Positions 33,788-42,163 of a DNA stretch of 64,000 bases are shown in pieces. Made by a program: the position numbers and the translations under genes. Source of the DNA: Mesorhizobium sophorae (GTDB taxonomy: Bacteria > Pseudomonadota > Alphaproteobacteria > Rhizobiales > Rhizobiaceae); assembly GCF_002270415.1 (NCBI RefSeq), contig NZ_NNRI01000022.1:310001-374000 (forward strand). The letters are read 5' to 3'. The notes under the pieces were generated by a model, which saw nothing but the letters and a program-made list of their open reading frames with translations, did not search any database and was not told where the DNA came from. Numbering within the stretch: position 1 is the stretch's first letter; every line of letters starts with the position of its first letter.

Positions 33788-35467
33788 TTAGAACAGGCCT
33801 TCGATCTGTCCTGCCTCGTTGAGGAAGATCTTTTCCGAGGATGGTGCCTTGGGCAGGCCGGGCATCGTCATGACCTCGCCGCAGATGATGACGACGAAGC
33901 CGGCACCGGCCGACAGCCTGACCTCGCGCACCGGTACGGTGTGGCCGGTCGGCGCGCCGCGCAGGTTCGGGTCGGTCGAGAAGGAGTACTGCGTCTTGGC
34001 CATGCACACCGGCAGGTGGCCGTAGCCGGCTTGCTCCCAGGCGTGCAACTGGTCGCGCACCGACTTGTCGGCGATTGCTTCCGAGCCGCGATAGATGCGC
34101 TGGACGATGGTGTTGATCTTCTCGAACAGCGGCATCGCATCGGGGTAGAGCGGCGCGAACTGCGAGGCACCGGATTCGGCCAGCGCCACCACCTTGTTGG
34201 CGAGTTCCTCGATGCCGGCCGAACCCTTGGCCCAGTGCTTGCACAGGATCGCCTCTTCACCCATCGAGGCGACATAGTCCTTCATCGCCTGGATTTCGGC
34301 GTCGGTGTCGGAATAGAAATGGTTGATGGCAACCACCGCCGGCACGCCGAATTGGCGGATGTTCTCGATGTGGCGGCCAAGGTTGGCGCAGCCCTTCTTC
34401 ACCGCCTCGATGTTTTCCTTGCCGAGGTCTTCCTTCTTGACGCCGCCATTCATCTTCATGGCGCGCACGGTGGCGACGATGACGGCAGCGGCCGGCTTCA
34501 GGCCAGCCTTGCGGCACTTGATGTCGAAGAACTTTTCCGCACCGAGATCGGCACCAAAGCCGGCTTCGGTGACGACATAGTCGGCAAGCTTGAGCGCCGT
34601 CGTGGTGGCGACGACCGAGTTGCAGCCATGCGCGATGTTGGCGAACGGGCCGCCATGGACGAAGGCCGGGTTGTTCTCCAGCGTCTGCACCAGGTTGGGC
34701 TGCATGGCGTCTTTCAAGAGCACGGCCATGGCGCCGTCGGCCTTGAGGTCGCGGGCATAGACCGGCGACTTGTCGCGGCGATAGGCGACGATGATGTCGC
34801 CGAGGCGCTTCTCAAGGTCCTTCAGATCGGTCGACAGGCACAGGATGGCCATGACCTCCGAGGCGACGGTGATGTCGAAGCCGCCCTCGCGCGGAAAGCC
34901 GTTGGCGACGCCGCCGAGCGAACAGATCATCTCGCGCAGCGCGCGGTCGTTCATGTCCATGACACGGCGCCAGACGACGCGGCGGGTGTCGATGCCGAGC
35001 TCATTGCCCCAGTAGATGTGGTTGTCGATCAGCGCCGACAGAAGGTTGTGCGCCGTGGTGATGGCGTGGAAGTCGCCGGTGAAGTGGAGGTTCATGTCCT
35101 CCATCGGCACGACCTGGGCATAGCCGCCGCCGGCGGCACCGCCCTTGACGCCGAAGTTCGGGCCGAGCGAAGCCTCGCGGATGCAGACGATCGCCTTCTT
35201 GCCGATGCGGTTCAGGCCGTCGCCGAGGCCGACGGTGGTCGTCGTCTTGCCTTCGCCGGCCGGTGTCGGGTTGATGGCGGTGACGAGGATCAGCCTGCCG
35301 TCCTTGTTGCCCTTCACCGACTTGATGAACTCGGCGGAAATCTTGGCCTTGTCGTGGCCGTAGGGCAAAAGGTGTTCGGTCGGAATGCCGATCTTGGCGC
35401 CGATCTCCTGGATCTGCTTCTTCTTGGCGCCACGCGCGATCTCGATGTCGGACTTCACTTCGGCCAT
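33788..35467 (-). CDS. fhs: Formate-tetrahydrofolate ligase
   Basis: A 559-residue ATP-dependent ligase making 10-formyl-tetrahydrofolate from formate for one-carbon metabolism. The ATP/phosphate loop is TPAGEGKTTTTVGLGDGLN near residue 70, and family motifs include REASLGPNFGVKGGAAGGGY, MDMNDRALREM, FANIAHGCNS and TEAGFGADLGAEKF. Length and motifs match full-length monofunctional Fhs. AGAGGAAAG precedes the ATG. It is a single gene with a long upstream region and ends at the shared terminator. Confidence 0.97.
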   Translation of the reverse strand: MAEVKSDIEIARGAKKKQIQEIGAKIGIPTEHLLPYGHDKAKISAEFIKSVKGNKDGRLILVTAINPTPAGEGKTTTTVGLGDGLNRIGKKAIVCIREASLGPNFGVKGGAAGGGYAQVVPMEDMNLHFTGDFHAITTAHNLLSALIDNHIYWGNELGIDTRRVVWRRVMDMNDRALREMICSLGGVANGFPREGGFDITVASEVMAILCLSTDLKDLEKRLGDIIVAYRRDKSPVYARDLKADGAMAVLLKDAMQPNLVQTLENNPAFVHGGPFANIAHGCNSVVATTTALKLADYVVTEAGFGADLGAEKFFDIKCRKAGLKPAAAVIVATVRAMKMNGGVKKEDLGKENIEAVKKGCANLGRHIENIRQFGVPAVVAINHFYSDTDAEIQAMKDYVASMGEEAILCKHWAKGSAGIEELANKVVALAESGASQFAPLYPDAMPLFEKINTIVQRIYRGSEAIADKSVRDQLHAWEQAGYGHLPVCMAKTQYSFSTDPNLRGAPTGHTVPVREVRLSAGAGFVVIICGEVMTMPGLPKAPSSEKIFLNEAGQIEGLF

Positions 35468-35783
35468 GACAGCTTTCCTCTGGATTGGTCGGTGGAGGGG
35501 ACGGGGTTTGATCTCACTCGCATGCAGGCCGGAACCGGGGCGCGGGCATGTTTTAACCCTGTCGCTGCCGCGGCGTCAACTTGCATGCAACTATGTTTCC
35601 TATGAAGAAAATTCCTATGCGGACCGGCCGATCTTGTCATCGGATCTTCCCGGCTCCGTTGCCGCGCCGTATAGAAGCCAGAGGACGCGCCGTTCCGCCG
35701 TCTCAAAACAGCCGCACAATGCACCGAATGCGACAGAAGCGACGGCGCAAATTCGCCATCGCTTCGGCTGCGGCCGGCAAGCC
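35468..35783. other. Intergenic region upstream of fhs
   Basis: This 316-bp stretch has no supportable gene. It must contain the fhs promoter. A TTGCATGCAA palindrome lies at 35581-35590 in a locally AT-richer part. I see no RNA gene or mobile element. Confidence 0.6.
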
Positions 35784-36908
35784 TTACTGCGTCAGCACGT
35801 TGCTGATTTCGACCATGTTGGAGCGCACCCTGAGCACGTAGAAGCCCATCGTCGTCAGATGCGTCGGCAACAGCCAGCCGTCTTCGCGGCCATTGGCGAT
35901 GATGAAGGGCTGGATGCGCAGCGCCGAGACGAACTGCGCGTCCATCGTGTCCCACAGGCTCTGCAGGTGCTTTTCCTTGATGACGTCGTCGAAGTCGGCC
36001 TGGGCACCCTTCATCAGGCCGTAATAGGCGTAGAGCTGGCCATAGGCGAACCAGTAGCGGTCGTCGGCGCGGAAATCGAACCAGCCGTCATTGTGGTTCT
36101 CGGCGCGCTCCTTGAGGATCGCCGACGTCGAGCCTATGTCGGATGAGATACGATCGATATATTGCTTCAGATTGTCGGCGCGGGCATCGAAGGTCGCCTG
36201 GCAGGTGGCGAGCCGGGCGTTGAAGGAGCGCAGCTTGCGCACCGCGTCGCGGTAATAGCTCGGCGTCGGCGTCTTCGGGCCGAACGGGCTCACGCCGAAA
36301 TACCAGGTGTATTCGTCGAACTGCAGATTGCCGCGCGCGTCTTGCAGATCGGCATCGATCTGCGACGTGGTGCGGACGCGGCCGAGATTGTCGGCGAGTT
36401 CGGTCGCCGTGCGCCGCACCGCCTGGTTGATGCCGCGCTGGAACGAGGCCTTGTTATCCATCCACGGCGTGTGGTCCCAGTCGATGCCGAACAGGCCGAG
36501 CTTGTAGAGGATCATCGACGAGATCCAGGCATTCTGGTTGACGTTGAAGTCGGTCAGGTCGGCGGCGATCTGGGCAATACCGGAGTTGCCGCAGGTCTTG
36601 GCGGTATCCGTGCCGGAGCCGGCGGCAACCTGTTCGCCCGCGGACACGTTGCGCTTTTCGAAAGTGTAGGTGTCGGGGTAATTCGGGTTGAAATTGTTCC
36701 ACCACTGGGTGGCGTAGAAGAAGTTGGCATAGAGGCCGATCAGCACCAGCAAGGCGACGCCGACCACCGCCTTGAGGATCCAGCCGCGCTGCGTGTACCA
36801 GCGCCCGGCCCACATGAACGGCCACAGGATGACGCCGATCAGGAGGCCGATGCCACGGCCGATCCACTGGAAAATCCAGGTGAAGAAGTTCACGATCGGA
36901 TCGAGCAT
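35784..36908 (-). CDS. DUF2333-family membrane protein
   Basis: A 374-residue protein of the DUF2333 type. An amphipathic hydrophobic N-terminus (MLDPIVNFFTWIFQWIGRGI) is followed by a transmembrane helix at about 45-64 (LKAVVGVALLVLIGLYANFF). The rest is probably periplasmic and helical, with DWDHTPWMDNKASFQRGINQ and TWYFGVSPFGPKTPTPSYYR as recognisable blocks. No catalytic motif is visible. It is the last gene of the minus-strand block that also holds an AAA ATPase and a coiled-coil protein, separated from the gene upstream by a RIME-like repeat. Confidence 0.8.
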   Translation of the reverse strand: MLDPIVNFFTWIFQWIGRGIGLLIGVILWPFMWAGRWYTQRGWILKAVVGVALLVLIGLYANFFYATQWWNNFNPNYPDTYTFEKRNVSAGEQVAAGSGTDTAKTCGNSGIAQIAADLTDFNVNQNAWISSMILYKLGLFGIDWDHTPWMDNKASFQRGINQAVRRTATELADNLGRVRTTSQIDADLQDARGNLQFDEYTWYFGVSPFGPKTPTPSYYRDAVRKLRSFNARLATCQATFDARADNLKQYIDRISSDIGSTSAILKERAENHNDGWFDFRADDRYWFAYGQLYAYYGLMKGAQADFDDVIKEKHLQSLWDTMDAQFVSALRIQPFIIANGREDGWLLPTHLTTMGFYVLRVRSNMVEISNVLTQ

Positions 36909-36928
36909 GGCGATGTCACCCCCTCAAA

Positions 36929-36970
36929 GCATGATGCCAAAAAGTTGCGGACTTTTGGATAACATCATGC
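36929..36970. repeat. RIME-like palindrome, second copy
   Basis: GCATGATG at 36929-36936 and CATCATGC at 36963-36970 bracket a smaller inverted repeat (CAAAAAGT...ACTTTTGG). This is the same layout as 28789-28833. Confidence 0.7.
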
Positions 36971-36986
36971 GCCAAAACAATAAGTT

Positions 36987-37014
36987 AGAACGAAATGACG
37001 GTTCATTTCGTTCT
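36987..37014 (-). terminator. Hairpin overlapping a stop codon
   Basis: AGAACGAAATGA pairs perfectly with TCATTTCGTTCT around CGGT. On the minus strand it starts in the stop codon of the gene ending at 37013. The sequence after it is only moderately T-rich, so it may belong to the RIME-like element rather than being a strong terminator. Confidence 0.5.
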
Positions 37015-38314
37015 AGTCAGTCAGGCCGTAGAGGCGTGTGCGAAACGCCACCTTGTCCTTCAAATATGTGGTTTTGAGAACGTCCACAACATGCGATCGC
37101 CAGGCGTCGCTGAAGCCGTCATAGTCCCTGTAGAAGCCCTGCTTGTTGAAGATGTAGCGCGAGACGAAGTCCGACGGGACGAAATCCGAGATCAGCCGGT
37201 TGGTCAGCCAGGCGTCGGGATGGTCCGGTTTGGCGCGGATCACCAGGAAGCGCTGCTGCGGGAGCACATCCTCGATCTTGAGGTAGCCGAGTTGGGCGAT
37301 CTCGCGCTTGGCGGCGTTGAGGAAGGGAAAATTGCCGTCCCTGGCAATCAGGTCGGCATGGCTCTGGATCCAGGTCTGCAGCCAGACCTTGTCGACGTCG
37401 GTCAGGTTGCGGTCCGGCTCTGCGTCGCGGATCAGCGCGCGTACCACCATCTCGGCGCGATGCTCGAGATAGCCCGAGGCTTCGATCCAGGAGGCGCGAG
37501 GCAACTCGATGCGGCCAGTGGTGGCGAGGAACTTGAACACCTTGTCGGCGTCGTTGATCGAGAGATAACTGACCTGCCACGGCCGCGAGCGGCGGAAGCC
37601 AGGTGCGGCCGGATCGCCGATCACCGTCGTCATGTCGGGGTCGACGAACACGTAGAGACCGCCGAAATGGCTGGTCCAGTAGGCATTGTGGCGGAAGATC
37701 AACTGGTCCGGCACCAGCGCGTTCTCGCGGATGTCGCCGCAGATCTTGGCCAATTCCACCATGCGGGTCAGCATGGCGTTGTCGCGCCAGGCGTCGGGCT
37801 CCTGCTTCAGCCGGTCGACGAGCTTGCCGAGCTCGGCAGCCTTGCCCAGCACGTCCTCGGCCGACAGCACCTTGAACTCGACCTGGCTGATCGACAGCAG
37901 GTCCTCGATGTCGTTGACCTTGGGAACGGAATCCTCGATCTCGCCGTAGATGACGTCCTTGATGGTCAGCGCGTCGATGGCGCGCTGGTTCTTGGACATG
38001 AACTCGAACATCAGCTGCGAGGTGTTGGAGAAGGCGGTGTGCACCACCGGCAGGTCGATCTGCGACGGCGTCAGGATGATGAAGCGGCGATTGACCTCGT
38101 TGGGGTCGAGATAATCATAGTCGCCGCATTCCTCGGCCACTTCGGGCGAGAATCCGGTGCGGTCGATCTGGAAGCTCTTCAACTTCGTCGGCTTCAGACC
38201 GAACGCCGCCAGCGCCTTGTTGTAGCGCTGAATCAAATGCGGCTCGTCGACGGTCAGCAGCCGGCCATAGATCAGCTCATTGTCGCGCAGCAGGTCGGGC
38301 TTCTTGGCGGTCAT
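37013..38314 (-). CDS. Conserved protein of unknown function (DUF6638-like)
   Basis: A 433-residue soluble protein. I recognise it only as a rhizobial protein usually annotated DUF6638, from memory. It has no signal peptide or membrane segment. Stretches such as NELIYGRLLTVDEPHLIQRY, FGGLYVFVDPDMTTVIGDPA and RPWQVSYLSINDADKVFKFL suggest a mixed alpha/beta fold; no catalytic motif is evident. AGGGAG lies ahead of the ATG within a small hairpin CTCCCT/AGGGAG (38323-38340) that could mask it. It belongs to the AAA/coiled-coil/DUF2333 block but is separated from the AAA gene by the AT-rich gene at 38416-40128. Confidence 0.72.
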   Translation of the reverse strand: MTAKKPDLLRDNELIYGRLLTVDEPHLIQRYNKALAAFGLKPTKLKSFQIDRTGFSPEVAEECGDYDYLDPNEVNRRFIILTPSQIDLPVVHTAFSNTSQLMFEFMSKNQRAIDALTIKDVIYGEIEDSVPKVNDIEDLLSISQVEFKVLSAEDVLGKAAELGKLVDRLKQEPDAWRDNAMLTRMVELAKICGDIRENALVPDQLIFRHNAYWTSHFGGLYVFVDPDMTTVIGDPAAPGFRRSRPWQVSYLSINDADKVFKFLATTGRIELPRASWIEASGYLEHRAEMVVRALIRDAEPDRNLTDVDKVWLQTWIQSHADLIARDGNFPFLNAAKREIAQLGYLKIEDVLPQQRFLVIRAKPDHPDAWLTNRLISDFVPSDFVSRYIFNKQGFYRDYDGFSDAWRSHVVDVLKTTYLKDKVAFRTRLYGLTD

Positions 38315-38322
38315 GTTTCCTA

Positions 38323-38340
38323 CTCCCTGTTCATAGGGAG
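38323..38340 (-). promoter_or_regulatory. Hairpin covering a ribosome-binding site
   Basis: CTCCCT pairs with AGGGAG around 6 nt. On the minus strand the AGGGAG arm is the ribosome-binding site of the gene starting at 38314, so the stem could reduce its translation. Confidence 0.4.
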
Positions 38341-38415
38341 ATCAAAAGAACGCCGCCCAAATGGCGAACGAGAAGGGGCTGAAGCATCCAATTCAGTCAT
38401 TCACCAGCTCGGCGG

Positions 38416-40128
38416 TCAAACTATTTGTAGTGACTTCATGAGCCCACGATGGACCACAATCATCTCTTTAAAATTCAACTCAGAGTTCGGACTCTGGTAC
38501 TTGAATATGTGTATACCAACCCTTACTACATTTCCGATAACAGAAAAATAAAAAAGTGTTCTCAGAATAAAATCAGGATCTGATATCTTAACTGATCCAG
38601 TCTTTACTCTCTCAAGATACTCGCTACGAAATTCTGATATGCTCAGTATCCACTTTCTCGTCTGTGAAAATATAGACAAAACATTATCTATGTCTGGAAT
38701 CAAGCCGTGCATCTCATCTATGAGCTCCTTCCTTAGATAGCCCGAGTACGCTTTGTCGGCCGCCTTAACTGTTGAAGGCGCTATCTCGCCGCCACCCATT
38801 CGAAGTTGGATATCCGCGCACTCCTTTAGATAGTTGATGTAGTCTCGTGGGCGTCCTTGCGTGCTCATGGTTATATAACGAAAAGAATCAATCTCCTTCT
38901 TTCCTTTCGAATACGTCATTGGTGACTTAGAAAAGAGAGAGTACCAAATTTTGTCGAAGTCGTCTTCATCTACAACCAAAACTTTCGAAAGACGGTAAGC
39001 CAGAAGTCTACGAATTTCCGTATCGTTCCACTCCAAAAAATTCTCTAGATCCCGCCATTTATTCTTATCGGCATCCTTTACTAGGTCGTATATGTCATCT
39101 CTTAAGAATATTACCGGAAAAAGCGCCTTGCCCTTTGCAGTCACAGATGACCTCACGTCCTGTACTGCCTTAAACAGGCTCGTCAGCAAGTCCATATAGT
39201 TGCTTTTCGAGAAACTCGCAAAAATGTCCTTATAGTCTTCGTCAAGCTCGTCAAATAAAACCAATATCTTTTGATTTGGCATATGCTTAATGACGAATGC
39301 TTCAAGATTTTCTACTTTTTCTTGAAGGGTAGCCTTTCTTTTATTCTTTAGCCAATTAGTAACGCTTATGCCTGTCCCGAGTACATTTATTCCAAAGTCT
39401 CCTGCAATCCAGCTGCCCACAATTGTCCCAAGATTGTCGCTATCTGGCGATGGGAACGCCTTTTCTATTGTTCTTTTTATCAAGGGGTCCGTGTATTGAC
39501 TTCTAGCGATCGATTTGCACGCGGCTGAATATATTATCAGTTTCCAAATGGTTATATATTGGTTTGGCTTTGTGTAACTCGCGTTCTCTTGTGAGTAAAG
39601 TTCGTTAAATGGAAAATTCTTAAAAGATAATTTTGATACCAAGTTCAATCTTATGCCGTCGTGATCAGATAAGTACTGCACAAGCGCAGTTTTTCCGGTC
39701 CCCTTTCGACCTATTACATAGGCGGTTTCGCCATCAATTATACTTTTTAGCTCCGGCACCGTAAAAAAGTAACGTTTTAGGTCATCTAGTCGCGCCTCCA
39801 ACTTCCAGCGAGAAATTTCATTGAGCGCCTTTTTTCTTGCTTCATCTGAAAGCTCGATGATGGGACCGATATAAGGTTCTATCGTCTTTCTTGGCGCGTC
39901 CCGCGTGTCATATTTCCTGTCCGCGGCCGGCGCGTCCTTGGCATTTGTGGCTTGCGGTTTCCCATTGATTTCCTGGATTTCAAAGGAGACGCGCGCGCCC
40001 TTCTGAAGACCGTCCCAAGGACCGTGGTACTGGGAGGAGTGCAAAAAATATCGTTGCAAAGATCCTTCGGCTTTAATGAAGCCGAAGTTCTTACCGTCGG
40101 GTAATGCGTCAATCCATCCGAAGATCAT
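38416..40128 (-). CDS. Cold-shock domain fused to a STAND/KAP-like P-loop ATPase (Sll1717-like)
   Basis: A 570-residue protein, strikingly AT-rich in a GC-rich region. Residues 1-66 are a cold-shock-type OB fold: GKNFGFIKAEGSLQRYFLHS (RNP1-like FGFI, RNP2-like YFLHS), then KGARVSFEI and GKPQATNA. Residues about 130-440 are a P-loop ATPase: Walker A YVIGRKGTGKTALVQYL (140-147), Walker B KILVLFDELDEDY (288-297), sensor FPVIFLRDDIYDLV and a GRPRD motif at 425-429. This set is typical of Sll1717/KAP-like STAND NTPases. A C-terminal about 110-residue helical domain follows. Codon use differs from neighbours (many TTA, ATA, AGA). A nucleic-acid-sensing immune ATPase is plausible but not demonstrated. 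Confidence 0.8.
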   Translation of the reverse strand: MIFGWIDALPDGKNFGFIKAEGSLQRYFLHSSQYHGPWDGLQKGARVSFEIQEINGKPQATNAKDAPAADRKYDTRDAPRKTIEPYIGPIIELSDEARKKALNEISRWKLEARLDDLKRYFFTVPELKSIIDGETAYVIGRKGTGKTALVQYLSDHDGIRLNLVSKLSFKNFPFNELYSQENASYTKPNQYITIWKLIIYSAACKSIARSQYTDPLIKRTIEKAFPSPDSDNLGTIVGSWIAGDFGINVLGTGISVTNWLKNKRKATLQEKVENLEAFVIKHMPNQKILVLFDELDEDYKDIFASFSKSNYMDLLTSLFKAVQDVRSSVTAKGKALFPVIFLRDDIYDLVKDADKNKWRDLENFLEWNDTEIRRLLAYRLSKVLVVDEDDFDKIWYSLFSKSPMTYSKGKKEIDSFRYITMSTQGRPRDYINYLKECADIQLRMGGGEIAPSTVKAADKAYSGYLRKELIDEMHGLIPDIDNVLSIFSQTRKWILSISEFRSEYLERVKTGSVKISDPDFILRTLFYFSVIGNVVRVGIHIFKYQSPNSELNFKEMIVVHRGLMKSLQIV

Positions 40129-40216
40129 AACCGTTCAATCCTACATTCTCGGAGCTTCTCACTATAATCCTTTGCATGCCTCATTGGCGAGAAAGATGCA
40201 GCTGATGCGCCGCCGC

Positions 40217-40232
40217 GTGAACGGAAGTTCAC
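40217..40232 (-). terminator. Small hairpin at the AAA ATPase stop
   Basis: GTGAAC pairs with GTTCAC around 4 nt, overlapping the stop codon of the AAA gene. It marks the end of the GC-rich sequence before the AT-rich gene begins. Confidence 0.35.
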
Positions 40233-42139
40233 GCATTCCACAGACCCTTTTTCTTCATCTCCTCCATCTCGCGTGCGGCTCGCTCGCGCAGGCGTGCGTC
40301 GCGTAGCAGTTTTTCGACCGCGGCGTCGTCGGACTTGTCTGAATAGCGGAACTCGCTGTCGGCGTAGCGGTTGATCTCCTGCATGACCATGTCCATCGAG
40401 AAGGGCCCGCGCAGTTCCTCGATCATCGCTTTCTTCTCGTCGTAGCCCTTGTGCATGAAGGCTTCCGGCTTCTCGAACCAGTCGTCGGGAAGCTCGATAT
40501 CCATGGCGCGCATCTTGATGGCGTCGGTGACGTTCTTGATGGCGCGGCCGGTGAAGCGCGGCTCGGCATCCTTGATCAGGTGCAGATAGGTGCCGATATC
40601 GGCCATCGATTTCGGCGCGCCGTTCTCCTTCATGTAGCGCTCGTAGACCTTCATCAGCCCGTCTTCCTGCGGCTTCTCATGCTCCTCGTAGGCCTCGGTC
40701 ACAGCGCGCTGGATCTCCTGCGCGGCGTAGAGATCGTGGTCGCCGAGCGGGATCTTGTGGTTCTTGCCGGCAAGCAGCACGAAGATGTCGATGTAGTCAT
40801 CGCGCGTCTGCGGACCGTCGACCAGCCAGCGGGCGCCGGCGCGCTGGCGCAGCGCATCGTCGACATTTTCGGGATAGTTGGAGAACATGCCGAAGGAGCA
40901 GTTGCCGCGCACCACCGTGCCGGCACCGGCGAAGGCATCCATCAGCACGCCGGTGATCTCCTGCTGGCCGGCCGAGGCGCGGTCGTCTGAGCGGCGCGCC
41001 GCCACCTGGTCGATGTCGTCGATGGTGCCGAAGCCGATGACGCGCGGATTGAGCACATTGTTGATGAACTGGCGGCAGTTCTGGCCCGACTTGCCCTGGT
41101 AGGATGAAATCTGGTCGACGCCGAAATTCTCATAGGCGAAGGGATAGCCGGCAACCTGGCAGTAACCGTTGACGAGGCCGGCGATCATCTGGATCAGCGT
41201 CGTCTTGCCGGTGCCGGGCGCGCCGTCGCCGATGAAGGTGAACAGGAAGCCGCCGAGTTCGACGAAGGGGTTGAGCTCACGCTCGAAGTCGTAGGCCATC
41301 AGCATCTTGGCGAGCTTGACCGACTGGTATTTGGCGATGTGGTTGCCGACCACCTCTTCCGGCGTCTTGAAGGTCATGACCAGCGGCTTCGAGCGCTTGC
41401 CCGGCGCGACGTCGAAACCGTCGAGGGTGAAGTTATCGGCATCGATGCGGATATGCGCGTTCTCGAACGGGCCAATGCCGTCGAAGCGACCCTTGCGCGC
41501 CAACAGCCCGTCGATGGCGACGCGGGCAAAGGCGCGTGCCCTGGTCATCAGGTCGGCATCGTCGGACGAGCCCGATATCGCCTTGTCGAGGCCGGCCAGG
41601 ATCGACTTCACCGCATCCTGCGGCGTGTCGAACAGGAAGTCCGGCTCCGGGATGTCGTTGGGCGCTTCGCCGTCGCTGTCGATCAGCTGGAACAGATAGG
41701 AAGCGAGGCTGAAGGCGGAGATGTAGGCCGAGGCCGACAGAAGCTTCTTGAAAGCCGAGGCCTCGTCGCCCTCGAGCGGCGCGCGGGTGTTTTTCGCTTG
41801 CAGGCTTTCGAGGTCGGAGCCTTCGGCAAAGACGTCCGATATGGCGAGTGCGATCGCCGTGCCGCGCCGGACGCGAAACAACAGAGTGTGCTGGGGGATG
41901 GTCAGCAGCTGGTCGTCGGGATGGACGGCGCCGACGGTCTTCGACAGCTCGACCTCGCGCGTGCGCCGCACCGAGCCGACCGAAACGGTCGAGACGAAGC
42001 GGCGGTTGGTTCCGGCCAGCGCCGTGCCGGACTCGCGCGAGGGGTCTTCCAGCACGACGATGCGGGTGATGAAGCTCTGCGCGGTGGCGCGGTGCTTTTC
42101 GATCGAAGCTTCCGGAATGGTGGTCAGGCCGGTATCCAT
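40229..42139 (-). CDS. AAA-family ATPase of unknown role
   Basis: A 636-residue protein with a unique N-terminal region of about 260 residues and an AAA core from about 265. Walker A is FIGDGAPGTGKTTLIQMIAG (304-312 core), Walker B-like GFGTIDDIDQVAARR (369-380), sensor 1 GNCSFGMFSNYPENVDDALR and a likely arginine finger in LRQRAGARW. The C-terminus is a charged helix (REMEEMKKKG). GGAGCAC precedes the ATG. It follows the gene at 42164 by 24 bp. Remodelling of a protein or membrane complex is inferred from the AAA core and coiled-coil neighbour. Confidence 0.82.
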   Translation of the reverse strand: MDTGLTTIPEASIEKHRATAQSFITRIVVLEDPSRESGTALAGTNRRFVSTVSVGSVRRTREVELSKTVGAVHPDDQLLTIPQHTLLFRVRRGTAIALAISDVFAEGSDLESLQAKNTRAPLEGDEASAFKKLLSASAYISAFSLASYLFQLIDSDGEAPNDIPEPDFLFDTPQDAVKSILAGLDKAISGSSDDADLMTRARAFARVAIDGLLARKGRFDGIGPFENAHIRIDADNFTLDGFDVAPGKRSKPLVMTFKTPEEVVGNHIAKYQSVKLAKMLMAYDFERELNPFVELGGFLFTFIGDGAPGTGKTTLIQMIAGLVNGYCQVAGYPFAYENFGVDQISSYQGKSGQNCRQFINNVLNPRVIGFGTIDDIDQVAARRSDDRASAGQQEITGVLMDAFAGAGTVVRGNCSFGMFSNYPENVDDALRQRAGARWLVDGPQTRDDYIDIFVLLAGKNHKIPLGDHDLYAAQEIQRAVTEAYEEHEKPQEDGLMKVYERYMKENGAPKSMADIGTYLHLIKDAEPRFTGRAIKNVTDAIKMRAMDIELPDDWFEKPEAFMHKGYDEKKAMIEELRGPFSMDMVMQEINRYADSEFRYSDKSDDAAVEKLLRDARLRERAAREMEEMKKKGLWNA

Positions 42140-42163
42140 GAAGAGTGCTCCGTGGTGTGACGG

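Noticed and set aside
33449..35605. A 718-codon open frame on the plus strand
   Set aside because: It lies opposite fhs, which is certain; the plus-strand translation is compositionally biased and has no motif.
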